Part shown: positions 34,038 through 42,988 of the stretch, one piece after another
How the letters are laid out: every line of letters starts with the position of its first letter
How positions within the stretch are numbered: position 1 is the first letter of the stretch
Assembly: GCA_934533135.1 (NCBI GenBank)
Contig: CAKTBG010000010.1
Coordinates: 7,411 to 71,410 of the forward strand
Reading direction: 5' to 3'
Source of the DNA: an uncultured Faecalibacterium sp.
GTDB lineage: Bacteria; Bacillota; Clostridia; Oscillospirales; Ruminococcaceae
Length of the DNA: 64,000 nucleotides
Notes under the pieces: model-generated
Databases searched by the model: none
Seen by the model: the letters and a program-made list of their open reading frames with translations, nothing else
Told to the model about the DNA's origin: nothing
Program-made: the position numbers and the translations under genes

Positions 34038-34083
34038 AAAAGCGTTGGAGTTCTCCTGCACAGGAGCAGGCTCCAACGCTTTT
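34038..34083. terminator. bidirectional terminator
   Basis: AAAAGCGTTGGAG (34038-34050) and CTCCAACGCTTTT (34071-34083), a 13 bp perfect stem between convergent thiD and the reductase gene. Confidence 0.85.
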
Positions 34084-34095
34084 CTTGTGTTTGGT

Positions 34096-35052
34096 TTACT
34101 TCGACCAGGTAAGCTCTTCATCGCCGGTATAGTCGAACTTGCCGTCGTTCTTTTCCTCAAGGGCCTTGATCATGTGGTAGGTGTACTCGTTGTAGGGCGT
34201 GGGGATGCCCAGCTCTTTGCCCATCTGGATCAATGCGCCCGAGAACATCTCGATTTCGGTGTGACGGCCTGCATCAAGATCCTGCAGCGTGGAATAGCGG
34301 GCACTGGACTTCACCGCACTGCCCCGGCCGGAAGAATCTGCCGTCTTGTTCATGTCGATGCCCTTTGCGGCGGCAATGGCTTCCAGCTCCCGGCGGAGAC
34401 CATCGCTGATGGCCTTCATGTGGACGCTGTCGCGGTAGCAGCCCACACCCGCGCCCAGAATCGCCTGCGGCAGGTTGTTGCAGACGTTCAGGCGGAACTT
34501 GTTCCAGATTTCCTCCCGGATGCAGTCGGTGACGCGATAGTGGATGTCTGTCCCTGCAAACAAGTCCACAACGGCCTTTACCCGCTCGCTGTCATAGGGT
34601 GCGGTCCGCTCTCCGAAGATGATGCCGACCGTGGTCTCCGGGTCAAAGCAGCAGCCGCTGCCCTCCCAATGGGAAGCGACCTTGATGAGGGCAGGAAGCA
34701 GGTGTTCGCCGCCCACCTGTGCGCCGATCAGCTCCTCACTGTCCACGCCATTCATCAGGCTCATCACGATGGTATGCTCCCCTACGATGGTCTTGATGCT
34801 CTCCATTGCGCCGGGCAGCGCACCGTATTTCAGCGAGACTTCAAGGAAATCCACCCCGGCAGCTTCCTGCGGCGTCCAGACTTCCGGGCGGTAGGTTTTG
34901 CCGTTGATGGTGCAGCCGTTCCGCTTGAGGCGTTCGGCCCGCTCGCCTTCTGCGATCACGCCCAGCCGGATGCCCTCTTTTTCGGCAAGGCCCCAGATGA
35001 TGTAGGAGCCGACGGCACCCGCACCCAGTACCGCAACGGTTTGGATCTTCAT
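34096..35052 (-). CDS. ketopantoate reductase family protein (ApbA/PanE)
   Basis: A 318-residue NADPH-dependent oxidoreductase. The N-terminal VAVLGAGAVGSYI is the nucleotide-binding GxGxxG, followed by MNGVDSEELI, and the C-terminal domain carries the lysine/asparagine segment EEIWNKFRLNVCNNLPQA of this family. PanE makes pantoate for CoA; many paralogues act on other 2-keto acids, and no pan genes are near, so the substrate is open. Start ATG at 35052 after AGGAAGTG. Confidence 0.82.
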   Translation of the reverse strand: MKIQTVAVLGAGAVGSYIIWGLAEKEGIRLGVIAEGERAERLKRNGCTINGKTYRPEVWTPQEAAGVDFLEVSLKYGALPGAMESIKTIVGEHTIVMSLMNGVDSEELIGAQVGGEHLLPALIKVASHWEGSGCCFDPETTVGIIFGERTAPYDSERVKAVVDLFAGTDIHYRVTDCIREEIWNKFRLNVCNNLPQAILGAGVGCYRDSVHMKAISDGLRRELEAIAAAKGIDMNKTADSSGRGSAVKSSARYSTLQDLDAGRHTEIEMFSGALIQMGKELGIPTPYNEYTYHMIKALEEKNDGKFDYTGDEELTWSK

Positions 35053-35138
35053 TTGTATTTTCACTTCCTCTGTTTTTGAGGTTATTATAGCATATTTCAG
35101 CAAAAATGAAAGTGTACGTTTCTTTGTCAGCGGCCTTG

Positions 35139-35284
35139 CCCTCTCAGTCTCGCTCCGCTCGACAGCTCTCCCGAAGGGAGAGCCAAGACTTGCCTCCCAC
35201 TTTGAAAGACTCCCTCCGGCCGGAGGGAGATGTCGCATGAGCGACAGAGGGAGGACAAGCTGGACGCGAAGCGGCCTGAGAGGG
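35139..35284 (+). repeat. dispersed intergenic repeat, copy A
   Basis: Begins CCCTCTCAG and ends CTGAGAGGG, with inner palindromes CTCTCCCGAAGGGAGAG and CTCCCTCCGGCCGGAGGGAG. About 145 bp. The complementary strand matches copy B at 36855-36955. It looks like a short non-coding repetitive element of this lineage. Confidence 0.75.
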
Positions 35285-35290
35285 CAAACG

Positions 35291-36799
35291 TTACAGCAGA
35301 ATGCAGATCAACCCGGTGCAGCCGTCGTTGATGACCTTTTCCAGCGTTTCCTGCAGCCGGGTGCGGGCTTCCTGCGGCATATGGAGCAGCTTGTTCTGCA
35401 AGCCCTCGTTGACCAGCTCATGGAGACTCTTGCCAAAAATGTTCGACTCCCAGAGCTTTTCGGGATCGGACTCGAAATCCCCCAAAAGGCTCTGCACAAG
35501 ATCTTCGCTCTGCTTTTCGGTGCCGACAATGGGGCTGATCTCGGTGTGGATGACGGCTTTCATGATGTGGAGGGAGGGCGCACTGGCTTCGAGCCGCACC
35601 CCATACCGCCCACCCTGCCGGACGATCTCCGGCTCTTCCAGCGAAAGTTCGTCGATGGTCGGCATCACGATGCCGTAGCCGGTGGCTTCCACCTGCTCCA
35701 GCGCACTGCGGATCTTTTCATAGCCCTTTTTGGCGCGGGCCAGTTCGATGATGCAGGGCATCAACCCGGCTTCATCGCCGATCTCCAGCCCGGTCTGCTC
35801 GCTGAGCACCCGATAGAACACATCCGGTTTCAGGATCACCGTGATCCGCACGATTCCTTCGGAAAGGTTCATCCCGCTGAGCGTCGCCTGCTCCACGGCA
35901 TCGCAGGTCATTTGCACCGCACCGGGGGCGTTCTCCTGCCCGGCGGCGTCTTTCATCCGGGCGATCCGCTCCGCACACTCCATGGCGGCGGTGTAGACCT
36001 CCTCTTGGAGCCAGTGCCCCCGATCCAGCATGGTCACCCAGCGCGGCAGGGCAAAATCCAGCTCCCGCACGGGAAATTCGTACAGCACGCGGCGAAGGAT
36101 CTCGTTCAGCGCGGCTTCGTCGAGGTCGATGCAGCTCACAGGCAGGACGCTCCGCCCGTAGCTCTGCTCCATCTGCGTGGCCAGTGCCTTTGTTTCCGCT
36201 GCCTCCGGGTGGATGGAGTTGAGCAGGATCACAAAAGGTTTGCCCAATTCTTCCAGCTCGGTGATGACCCGCTTTTCGGCGGGGAGATAGTTTTCCCGGG
36301 GGATCTCGCTGATCGTGCCGTCGGTGGTAACGACGATGCCGATGGTCGAGTGATCCCGGATGACCTTTCGCGTGCCGGTCTCTGCCGCGAGATCAAACGG
36401 GATTTCCTCCTCAAACCACGGGCTTTTGACCATCCGGGGCTTGTCATTTTCTTCGTGGCCGAGAACCCCTTCGACCATATAGCCTACGCAGTCGATCAAA
36501 CGCACCCGACACTCCCCGCCGCCCTCCAGCTCCAAAGGCACCGCCTTTTCCGGGATAAACTTCGGTTCGGTGGTCATAATGGTGCGCCCCGCCGCCGACT
36601 GGGGCAGTTCGTCTCGTGCCCGCTGCCGGGCAGCTTCCGGTGTGATGGACGGCAGCACCAGTTTCTCCATAAATTGTTTGATCAGGGTGCTTTTTCCGGT
36701 TCGCACCGGCCCGACCACCCCGATCAGCACATCGCCGCCTGTCCGCGCACCGATCTCGCGGCAGACTGCGCTCGCTCCCAAACGCTCCTGCTTTTCCAA
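35291..36799 (-). CDS. spoIVA: stage IV sporulation protein A
   Basis: A 502-residue spore-coat morphogenetic ATPase. The Walker A GPVRTGKSTLIKQFME (about residue 30), the Walker-B-like segment RVRLIDCVGYMVEG, GTTDGTI-like VVTTDGTISEIPRENY and the C-terminal coat-anchoring region (FGKSLHELVNEGLQNKLLHMP) are all typical, and the length equals the family's (492). In Bacillus it polymerises on the forespore surface to found the coat basement layer. AGGGAGTGCGATTTGG precedes the ATG at 36799. The gene lies between two inverted copies of a dispersed repeat. Confidence 0.93.
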   Translation of the reverse strand: MEKQERLGASAVCREIGARTGGDVLIGVVGPVRTGKSTLIKQFMEKLVLPSITPEAARQRARDELPQSAAGRTIMTTEPKFIPEKAVPLELEGGGECRVRLIDCVGYMVEGVLGHEENDKPRMVKSPWFEEEIPFDLAAETGTRKVIRDHSTIGIVVTTDGTISEIPRENYLPAEKRVITELEELGKPFVILLNSIHPEAAETKALATQMEQSYGRSVLPVSCIDLDEAALNEILRRVLYEFPVRELDFALPRWVTMLDRGHWLQEEVYTAAMECAERIARMKDAAGQENAPGAVQMTCDAVEQATLSGMNLSEGIVRITVILKPDVFYRVLSEQTGLEIGDEAGLMPCIIELARAKKGYEKIRSALEQVEATGYGIVMPTIDELSLEEPEIVRQGGRYGVRLEASAPSLHIMKAVIHTEISPIVGTEKQSEDLVQSLLGDFESDPEKLWESNIFGKSLHELVNEGLQNKLLHMPQEARTRLQETLEKVINDGCTGLICILL

Positions 36800-36854
36800 A
36801 TCGCACTCCCTCCTTACAGCAAATTGTATGCGGGAGAAGATTCGGGTATGATAA

Positions 36855-36955
36855 CCCTCTCAGTCTGCTTCGCAGACAGCTTGTCCTCCCTTTGTCACTT
36901 CGTGACATCTCCCTCCGGCCGGAGGGAGTCTTTCAAAGGGAGAGTCCTTGGCAGA
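36855..36955 (-). repeat. dispersed intergenic repeat, copy B
   Basis: Starts CCCTCTCAG and shares AGCTTGTCCTCCCT, CTCCCTCCGGCCGGAGGGAG and TCTTTCAAAG with the reverse complement of copy A. Copies A and B therefore flank spoIVA in inverted orientation. Confidence 0.75.
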
Positions 36956-36982
36956 CCGGGTAGGCATTTGCGCAAAATGCAA

Positions 36983-37029
36983 ACAGCCGGGCTTCGCTGT
37001 CTGGATGAGCGGCAGCAAAACCCGGCTGT
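36983..37029 (-). terminator. terminator after the sialate cluster
   Basis: ACAGCCGGG (36983-36991) pairs with CCCGGCTGT (37021-37029). On the minus strand TTTGCATTTTGCG follows. Confidence 0.65.
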
Positions 37030-37043
37030 ATCACAATCTATCC

Positions 37044-37682
37044 TTAAACGAGCGTCGGCACCAGCGCGGCCAGCTTTTCGGCCAGCTGTGCGTGCCCCCT
37101 ACGGGTCAGGTGCATAAAGTCCACCTGATTGAACTCACAGTCCGCGGCATTCAGGAAGTGTACCCGATTGCGCTCAGCCACAATGCGGAACTGTTCGGCC
37201 ACACCGCGGGATCGCTCCACGCAGCCATTGCCCATAACGGCATCGTGGAAGCCGTCGCCGATGCGGGGCGGTGCCACCACCAGAAGGTTGGGCTTCTTGG
37301 TGCCCCAGCAGTCGATGGTCTTGGCACGCTGGATCAAACGCTCCATCCCGGCTCCGATGACGTATTCATTGGCGGCAAACCGCTCTTTGACATCGTTGGT
37401 GCCCAGCATGATGATGAGCAGGTCGATGCATTCATGGCTCTTGAGGATGGGATAGAGCACCGACAAGGCGTCCATCGACTCATGGATAGGATCCACAAAA
37501 ACGGTCGTCCGGCCGGAAAGTCCCTCTTCCGTCACCAGATAGTCGCTGCCCAGCGCAGCCTGCAGGCGGCAGGTCCACCGCTCGTCCTCGTTGAAGCGGA
37601 TGCCGCCGTCGGCGCAGTCCTTGGGGTCTGCGCAATAGCCGTGGGTGTTGGAATCCCCCAGACACAGGATATGTTTTTTCAT
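37044..37682 (-). CDS. SGNH hydrolase, candidate sialate/glycan O-acetylesterase
   Basis: A 212-residue cytoplasmic esterase without signal peptide. Block I is CLGDSNTHGY (catalytic Ser about 10), block III IMLGTNDVKERF, and the C-terminal DFMHLTRRGH supplies Asp-His. It resembles the Axe2/GDSL arylesterase-like group. It is the last gene of the sialic-acid operon, so removing O-acetyl groups from internalised sialic acid or ManNAc is the natural guess; this is inferred from position, not from a specific motif. Confidence 0.75.
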   Translation of the reverse strand: MKKHILCLGDSNTHGYCADPKDCADGGIRFNEDERWTCRLQAALGSDYLVTEEGLSGRTTVFVDPIHESMDALSVLYPILKSHECIDLLIIMLGTNDVKERFAANEYVIGAGMERLIQRAKTIDCWGTKKPNLLVVAPPRIGDGFHDAVMGNGCVERSRGVAEQFRIVAERNRVHFLNAADCEFNQVDFMHLTRRGHAQLAEKLAALVPTLV

Positions 37683-37694
37683 CGTAGATACCTC

Positions 37695-38624
37695 TCAGTT
37701 TTTCTCGTAGGTTTTCCGGAAGTAGTAGACCGCACCCACCATACCGGCGTCGTTGTGGAGCTGCGCCGCACGGATCTCCAGCCCTTCGGCAAAGGCAGGC
37801 ATGATGGAGGCGCGCACTTTTTGGGCCAGCGGATCGATCAGCAATTCCTGCTGGGCCGACACGCCGCCGCCGATCAGGATGAGCTGCGGGTTGAAGATGT
37901 GAACCATCCCCGCCAGCCCCTGCGCGATCTCGTCGATCCAGTCGTCGAGGATGGTCAGAATGCGGGTGTTCCCGGCCTGCGCCTGCTCAAAGATCACCCG
38001 GCCGTTGTTCCATGCCTCGTTGAAGGACTGTGCTTTCCGCACCAGTGCCGTGGTCGCGGCATAATGCTCCCAGCAGCCGGTGGCTCCGCAGGTGCAGAGC
38101 GCACCGTCGAGGGCGTGCGTGCGGAAATGCCCCAGCTCACCGCCAAGACCGCGGCTGCCTTCCAGCAGATGTCCGCCCGTCAGGATGCCGCCGCCGACGC
38201 CGGTGCCAAGGGTCACACCAATGACATCGGTATAGCCTTTTGCACCGCCGACCCAGACCTCGCCCAAACACATACAATTTGCATCGTTGGCAACGGTGAC
38301 CGGCAGGCCGAATGCTGCTTCCAGCTCTGCTTTGATGGGGCTGCCGATGTAATTGGGGAAATTGCCGCAGGTTCCAGCCACGACGCCAGCCTTGCTGTCG
38401 ATCTGGCCGGTGGCCGAGACGCCGATGCCGGCCAGATCTTCCGGTTTTTTGCCCTGTTCGGTCAGGAATTTTTTCGCTGCGCGGAGCACGGTGGTCAGAA
38501 CCGGGGTCTGGTAACCGTCAAAGTTGACGCTTTCTTCGGCCTTTGCCAGCACGGTGCCGGTCTCATCCACAATACCCAGTTTGACCGAGGTGCCGCCGAT
38601 GTCGATCGCAAAATATTCGTTCAT
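37695..38624 (-). CDS. nanK: ROK family kinase, probable N-acetylmannosamine kinase
   Basis: A 309-residue sugar kinase. AIDIGGTSVKLGIV is the ATP site, GVGGGILTGGHLL the ROK signature start and CTCGATGCWEHYAA the zinc-binding cysteines with the ROK histidine. The position between nanE and the esterase suggests ManNAc 6-kinase activity; glucokinase cannot be excluded from sequence alone. The ATG at 38624 is preferred over an in-frame TTG two codons earlier. Confidence 0.82.
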   Translation of the reverse strand: MNEYFAIDIGGTSVKLGIVDETGTVLAKAEESVNFDGYQTPVLTTVLRAAKKFLTEQGKKPEDLAGIGVSATGQIDSKAGVVAGTCGNFPNYIGSPIKAELEAAFGLPVTVANDANCMCLGEVWVGGAKGYTDVIGVTLGTGVGGGILTGGHLLEGSRGLGGELGHFRTHALDGALCTCGATGCWEHYAATTALVRKAQSFNEAWNNGRVIFEQAQAGNTRILTILDDWIDEIAQGLAGMVHIFNPQLILIGGGVSAQQELLIDPLAQKVRASIMPAFAEGLEIRAAQLHNDAGMVGAVYYFRKTYEKN

Positions 38625-38645
38625 CCCCAAATTCCCTTTCCTGCT

Positions 38646-39353
38646 TTATGATTTGTGCATGGCGTGGATGGCACTGGTAAAGCGGGCTGTGATCTCGGCC
38701 GGGCGGGTAATGGCACCGCCGACCACCAGCGCAAAGGCACCGGCTTCCAGAGCCTTGACCGCCTGTTCGGGAGAATGGATATGCCCCTCGGCGATGATCT
38801 TGGCCGGACACTCTGTGGCCAGCTTATGGACAAACGCAAAGTCGATGTCGTTGATGCCCTCGGTCTCCGGCGTGTAGCCGCGCATGGTGGTACCGATGAA
38901 ATCCGCACCCGCCGCGGCGCAGGCCATGGCATTTTCAAAGTTGTCGCAGTCGGCCATCACCAGCTGGTCGGGATACTTGGCTTTGATGGCACGGATGAAC
39001 GCGGCAGAGGTCGAACCGTCCGGACGGAGTGCCCCTGTACCCTGCACCGCAAGGATATCCACCCCGCAGGCCACCAGCTCGTCCACTTCCTTCATGGTGA
39101 CGGTGATGTACATCGGCGTACCGGGATAGTCCTTCTTGATGATGCCGATCACGGGCAGATCCACGACCGCCTTGATCTGGGTGATATCCCGCACGGTGTT
39201 GGCGCGGATCCCCACTGCGCCGCTCATGGCGGCAGCCTTTGCCATCAGGGGCATCACGCCGCCTTCTTTGGTGTAGAGCGGCTCCGTCTCCAATGCCTGA
39301 CAGCTGACGATGAGGCCGCCTTTGATCTGGGCAAACAGTGTTTCCTTCTCCAT
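38646..39353 (-). CDS. nanE: N-acetylmannosamine-6-phosphate 2-epimerase
   Basis: A 235-residue TIM-barrel epimerase that converts ManNAc-6-P to GlcNAc-6-P. GLIVSCQALETEPLY, GAVGIRANTVRDI, PVIGIIKKDYPGTPMYIT and the barrel-end ALVVGGAITRPAEIT are family hallmarks. It begins 3 bp after the YhcH gene stop. Confidence 0.94.
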   Translation of the reverse strand: MEKETLFAQIKGGLIVSCQALETEPLYTKEGGVMPLMAKAAAMSGAVGIRANTVRDITQIKAVVDLPVIGIIKKDYPGTPMYITVTMKEVDELVACGVDILAVQGTGALRPDGSTSAAFIRAIKAKYPDQLVMADCDNFENAMACAAAGADFIGTTMRGYTPETEGINDIDFAFVHKLATECPAKIIAEGHIHSPEQAVKALEAGAFALVVGGAITRPAEITARFTSAIHAMHKS

Positions 39354-39356
39354 AAT

Positions 39357-39818
39357 TCAACCCTCCATCTTGATTTTGATGACTGCTTTGCGGACCTGAG
39401 CGCATTCGGCACGCGCCACGCCGGGGCGGTGTAGCTCCCCCGGGAAGAAAAGGACGAACCGCCCCTCCCCCAGCGAGCCGGACACGACGTCCGGGCTGTC
39501 CTGAAAGCCGATGTCCCCGCGGAATGCCCCGACCTCGGTGCCGGGGTTGGTGGTAAAGCCCCAGCCCTCGCCGCCGGTCAGGTCGATCTGCAGATCCGCA
39601 TACTGATGATGATATTCCAAATGAGAACCCTCGTCCGGGTGCAGATCGGCGTCCATCACATTGATAAAGACATTCTCGCCATCCACCTCGATGCGGCCCA
39701 GCGGCAGCTCGATCAAATCGTGCGCGACATGGTAGGCCGTAAGGTAGTCGATGGCGGTATTCAGGTTCTTGTGGATGCCGCGGTAGCGGTTCAGGTTCTC
39801 CAGAGTATCGCAGATCAT
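39357..39818 (-). CDS. YhcH/YjgK/YiaL family protein (NanQ-like)
   Basis: A 153-residue beta-barrel/cupin-like protein. IELPLGRIEVDGENVFINV, LEYHHQYADLQIDLTGGE (H and D/E metal ligands) and FFPGELHRPGVA are the DUF386 signature. E. coli YhcH (NanQ) is a sialic-acid anomerase/epimerase. The ATG at 39818 follows AAGGAG. It is separated from nanA by a terminator hairpin. Confidence 0.85.
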   Translation of the reverse strand: MICDTLENLNRYRGIHKNLNTAIDYLTAYHVAHDLIELPLGRIEVDGENVFINVMDADLHPDEGSHLEYHHQYADLQIDLTGGEGWGFTTNPGTEVGAFRGDIGFQDSPDVVSGSLGEGRFVLFFPGELHRPGVARAECAQVRKAVIKIKMEG

Positions 39819-39859
39819 GGTATGGTGTTCTCCTTGTTGTTTGATGATGCAGAAAATCC

Positions 39860-39915
39860 AAAAAAGCACCCGCCTCTCCCCTCTGTGAAAAAGAGATGGA
39901 GAGGGGTGCTTTTTT
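39860..39915. terminator. internal terminator between nanA and yhcH
   Basis: AAAAAAGCACCC...CTCTCC pairs with GGAGAGGGGTGCTTTTTT (39898-39915). A-run and T-run on both sides make it bidirectional. Within the operon it would lower expression of the downstream kinase/epimerase genes relative to transport and lyase genes. Confidence 0.75.
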
Positions 39916-39921
39916 CAGATA

Positions 39922-40851
39922 TCAGAGCTTGGCGATGGCGGCTTCGATCATCGCCTGTGCTTCGGCGACGATGGGCTCATCCTCCGGGATCAGACTGGGC
40001 ATCGGGGCGCGGACACCGCCCAGTTCAAGGCCGTACATCCGGCGCAGGATCTCTTTCTGCACCGCATACAGGTTGCCGTGTGCTTCGCACATCTTATAGA
40101 TGATGCGGTCGGCATCGTACTGGATGGCACGCGCCTGCTCGATCTTGCCCTCGTTGATGAGGTTGTGCATAGCCAGATACAGTTCGGGCATGACGGCATA
40201 GGTGCCGCCGATGCCGCCGTCGGCACCGATCACGCGGCCGGAGACAAACTGCTCGTCCGGGCCGTTGAAGACCACGAAATTGCCCTCACCGCGGGCGGCA
40301 ATGCCTGCATCCTTGAACATCTGGATGTCCTGCGTGGGCATCGAGCTGTTTTTGACGGCCACGACGTTGGGATTCTTGAGCATCTCGTGCAGCAGGCTCA
40401 TGGTCAGGCCGGTGCCCGCCAGCTGCGGGATGTTGTAGATGACGAACTCGGTGTTGGGGGCGGCAGCCGACATATCGTTCCAATACTTGGCGATGGCATA
40501 CTCCGGCAGGTGGAAGTAGATCGGCGGAATGGAAGCAATGGCATCCACACCCACGCTCTCGGCATGCGCCGCCAGCTCCATGCTGTCGGCGGTGTTGTTG
40601 CAGCCGACGTGTGCGATCACCGTGATCTTGCCCCGCGCCTCGCTCATGACCGCTTCCAGCAGCTTTTTGCGCTCGTCCGGGTGCTGGTAGATGCACTCAC
40701 CGGAAGAGCCGCCGACGTACACGCCCTTGACGCCCTTGGCGATCAGATGGCGGGTCAGTGCCTTGACGCCCTCGACGGAGATGTTGCCTTCCTTGTCATA
40801 GCAGGCATAGAAAGCCGGGATAACCCCCTGATATTTTTTGATGTCTTTCAT
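39922..40851 (-). CDS. nanA: N-acetylneuraminate lyase
   Basis: A 309-residue DapA-superfamily aldolase that splits sialic acid into ManNAc and pyruvate. The pyruvate-binding GGSSGECIY, catalytic tyrosine in FVIYNIPQLAG (about 139) and Schiff-base lysine in VVAVKNSS (about 166) are present. The GGSSGE plus IYNIP combination separates it from dihydrodipicolinate synthase. Confidence 0.92.
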   Translation of the reverse strand: MKDIKKYQGVIPAFYACYDKEGNISVEGVKALTRHLIAKGVKGVYVGGSSGECIYQHPDERKKLLEAVMSEARGKITVIAHVGCNNTADSMELAAHAESVGVDAIASIPPIYFHLPEYAIAKYWNDMSAAAPNTEFVIYNIPQLAGTGLTMSLLHEMLKNPNVVAVKNSSMPTQDIQMFKDAGIAARGEGNFVVFNGPDEQFVSGRVIGADGGIGGTYAVMPELYLAMHNLINEGKIEQARAIQYDADRIIYKMCEAHGNLYAVQKEILRRMYGLELGGVRAPMPSLIPEDEPIVAEAQAMIEAAIAKL

Positions 40852-40869
40852 GATTCGCTGTCTCCTTTC

Positions 40870-41835
40870 TTATCCCTTCACAGCACCCATTGCGATGCCT
40901 TTGGTAAAGTACTTCTGGAAAATGAGGAAGATGATGATGATCGGCACGGCTGCCAGAGCTGCACCGGCCATGATCAGGCCGAAGTCGGTGCTATTTTCGG
41001 CCTGCAGCTTTGCAATGCCCAGCGAGATGGTCAGGTTGCTGGTGCTGGACAGCATGATCAACTGCATGAAATAGTCGTTCCAGCTGTTGATGAAGGTAAA
41101 GATGGCCAGCGCACCGATGCCCGGTTTGACCATCGGGAGAACCACACTGACGAAGGTGCGCGCCTCGCTTGCACCGTCGATGCGGGCGGCTTCGATCATC
41201 TCTGTGGGGATGCCCTCACTGAACTGCTTCATCAGGAACACGCCGAAGGGCCAGCCGACGATGGGGAAAATGACCGCCCAGATGGTGTTGTAGAGGTTCA
41301 AAGACGACATCTCGCGCAGCAACGGGATCAGAATGACCTGCTTGGGCAGAGCCATTGCACAGACGATCAGCGTGAACAGCAGCTTGCGGCCGACAAAACG
41401 CTTCTTAGCCAGTGCGTAGCCTGCCATGGCCGCCGTGATGCAGGTCAGGATCATGGACATCACCGCCATGAACACGGTGTTGACCATCCAGCGGATGGCA
41501 GCGGGCACGGTGGGGCCGACCGAGAAGTAAATGGGGTCGCCCGTGGAGCTGAACGAAGAGCTGAACGGGATCGCCAGCTGCCACAGCGGTGCGCTCTTGC
41601 CGGCAAACAGCTTCTGGTAGTTGGTCAGCACCCACTGGCTGGGCCACCACTCCGGCGTTGTCGAGTTGATGGCGGCACCGGTCTTGAACGAGCCGGTGAT
41701 GATCCAGTACAGCGGAAATGCGAACAACACCGCCACGATGCTGATGAGGATGAGGGTCAAAATCATGTACGCACTCATTCGCTTGAGCTTGCTGGGGTGC
41801 CGCTTCAACGGCTTCTGTTTGGTTTTTTCTGCCAT
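40870..41835 (-). CDS. carbohydrate ABC transporter permease (MalG type)
   Basis: A 321-residue inner-membrane protein with six spans. The EAA loop EAARIDGASEARTFVSVVLPMVKPGIG is present, as in MalG/UgpE permeases. It starts 15 bp after the partner permease. With the other permease and the lipoprotein it forms a CUT1-type importer, very likely for sialic acid. No ATPase gene is in the cluster, so a shared MsmK/UgpC-like ATPase elsewhere is expected. Confidence 0.9.
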   Translation of the reverse strand: MAEKTKQKPLKRHPSKLKRMSAYMILTLILISIVAVLFAFPLYWIITGSFKTGAAINSTTPEWWPSQWVLTNYQKLFAGKSAPLWQLAIPFSSSFSSTGDPIYFSVGPTVPAAIRWMVNTVFMAVMSMILTCITAAMAGYALAKKRFVGRKLLFTLIVCAMALPKQVILIPLLREMSSLNLYNTIWAVIFPIVGWPFGVFLMKQFSEGIPTEMIEAARIDGASEARTFVSVVLPMVKPGIGALAIFTFINSWNDYFMQLIMLSSTSNLTISLGIAKLQAENSTDFGLIMAGAALAAVPIIIIFLIFQKYFTKGIAMGAVKG

Positions 41836-41850
41836 AATTTCGCACCTCCC

Positions 41851-42768
41851 TTAATTTTCCTGATTGCCCAGCTTGAACTGAACCGCGGACAGGATTGCAA
41901 TGATGACCGCCAGCACAACACCCATCGCGTTGCCGTAGCCGTAGCGATACAGCTTGAATGCGGTGTAATAGATGTAGTACATGATGGTATCGGTGCTGTG
42001 GTTGGGGCCGCCGCTGGTCAGCAGCTGGATCAGTGCGAAGCACTGGAAGGAGTTGATGGTGGTGATGACCAGAATGTACAGGGTGGTCGGCATGATGGCG
42101 GGCCACTTGATCCGCCAGAAGCACTGGAAATCGGTCGCACCATCGACCTCTGCGGCCTCAACGATGGACTGATCGACGTTGCCGAGGGCGGAAACATACA
42201 GCACGATGGGCTGACCCACCGAGGTGGTCAGCAGGATGAGGATGATGCAGCCCAGTGCAAACCGCTCATCGCCCAGCCAGTTGATGTTCTTGTCGATGAG
42301 ACCCATGGCCTTGCCAAGGTAGTTGAAGATGCCGTAGTAGTTGTTGTACATCCACTTCCACACGACGGTAACAGCCACAGAACCGGTGACGACCGGCAGA
42401 TAGAACACGCAGCGGAAGAGGCTGGTCGCCCACTCGGGCAGATCGACAATGGCCGAGCTGACCCACAGCGAGAAAGCGCAGGTCACAGGCACCGAGACGA
42501 TGACGATGATAAACGTGTTTTTCAGTGCGCCGAGGAAGATGGGGTCGCTGAACAGCTCTTTGTAGTTTGCCAGACCCACGAAGATGTCGGCGCGGTTCAT
42601 GGTGGAGTCGAAGAAACTTGTCACCACGCACAGAACCATGGGATAGATGACGAACCCAAGGAAGAAAATCAGACTTGGCAGAAGGAACAGGTAGGAAGCG
42701 ATGGTTTCCTGCCGCACCAGTGCGCTGCTGCGTTTGGGTTCCTTGATCTTTGCAGCCAAAAAAATCAC
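41851..42768 (-). CDS. carbohydrate ABC transporter permease (MalF type)
   Basis: A 305-residue permease with six spans. The EAA motif is VEAAEVDGATDFQCFWRIKWPAIMPT. The start is taken as GTG at 42768, four bases after AAAGG; TTG codons shortly downstream are alternatives. It follows RNA motif copy 2 by 15 bp and a terminator-like hairpin after the substrate-binding-protein gene, an arrangement that lets the binding protein be made in excess. Confidence 0.88.
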   Translation of the reverse strand: MIFLAAKIKEPKRSSALVRQETIASYLFLLPSLIFFLGFVIYPMVLCVVTSFFDSTMNRADIFVGLANYKELFSDPIFLGALKNTFIIVIVSVPVTCAFSLWVSSAIVDLPEWATSLFRCVFYLPVVTGSVAVTVVWKWMYNNYYGIFNYLGKAMGLIDKNINWLGDERFALGCIILILLTTSVGQPIVLYVSALGNVDQSIVEAAEVDGATDFQCFWRIKWPAIMPTTLYILVITTINSFQCFALIQLLTSGGPNHSTDTIMYYIYYTAFKLYRYGYGNAMGVVLAVIIAILSAVQFKLGNQEN

Positions 42769-42782
42769 CAGACCTTTCTATA

Positions 42783-42875
42783 GCAATTCAACGTTTGAAT
42801 GCGACAGCAACATCGTTGAATTGCCTATCGCAGAGATGCTGTTTTGATATTGCGTTCATTTCCTGACTTGCGGTC
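42783..42875 (-). ncRNA. two-stem RNA motif, copy 2
   Basis: On the minus strand a weakened outer stem (CCGCA with TGCGA) and the 10 bp hairpin GCAATTCAAC (42824-42815) with GTTGAATTGC (42792-42783), loop GATGTTGCTGTCGCATT. It closely matches copy 1. Its 3' edge is 9 nt from the ribosome site of the MalF-type permease. Confidence 0.65.
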
Positions 42876-42920
42876 ACCCAGTCAAGACCGGCTCCCGGCG
42901 AGAAACTTTTTACACAAAAT

Positions 42921-42955
42921 GCCCCTCCCTCGCCGGGATCGTTCGAGGAAGGGGC
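42921..42955 (-). terminator. partial terminator after the solute-binding-protein gene
   Basis: GCCCCTCCCTCG (42921-42932) pairs with CGAGGAAGGGGC (42944-42955), 12 bp with one G-U. On the minus strand ATTTTGTG follows, a weak U-tract, consistent with partial read-through into the permease genes. Confidence 0.65.
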
Positions 42956-42988
42956 GCGGTACGCTCTTTGGATCAGAGCAAATTCGAT

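Noticed and set aside
34009..35079. Frame antisense to the ketopantoate reductase gene
   Set aside because: Shadow with no start signals; the opposite strand has a clear NADPH-binding motif.
40078..42783. 901-codon open frame antisense to nanA and the permeases
   Set aside because: Shadow frame; the opposite strand has three clear families with ribosome sites.
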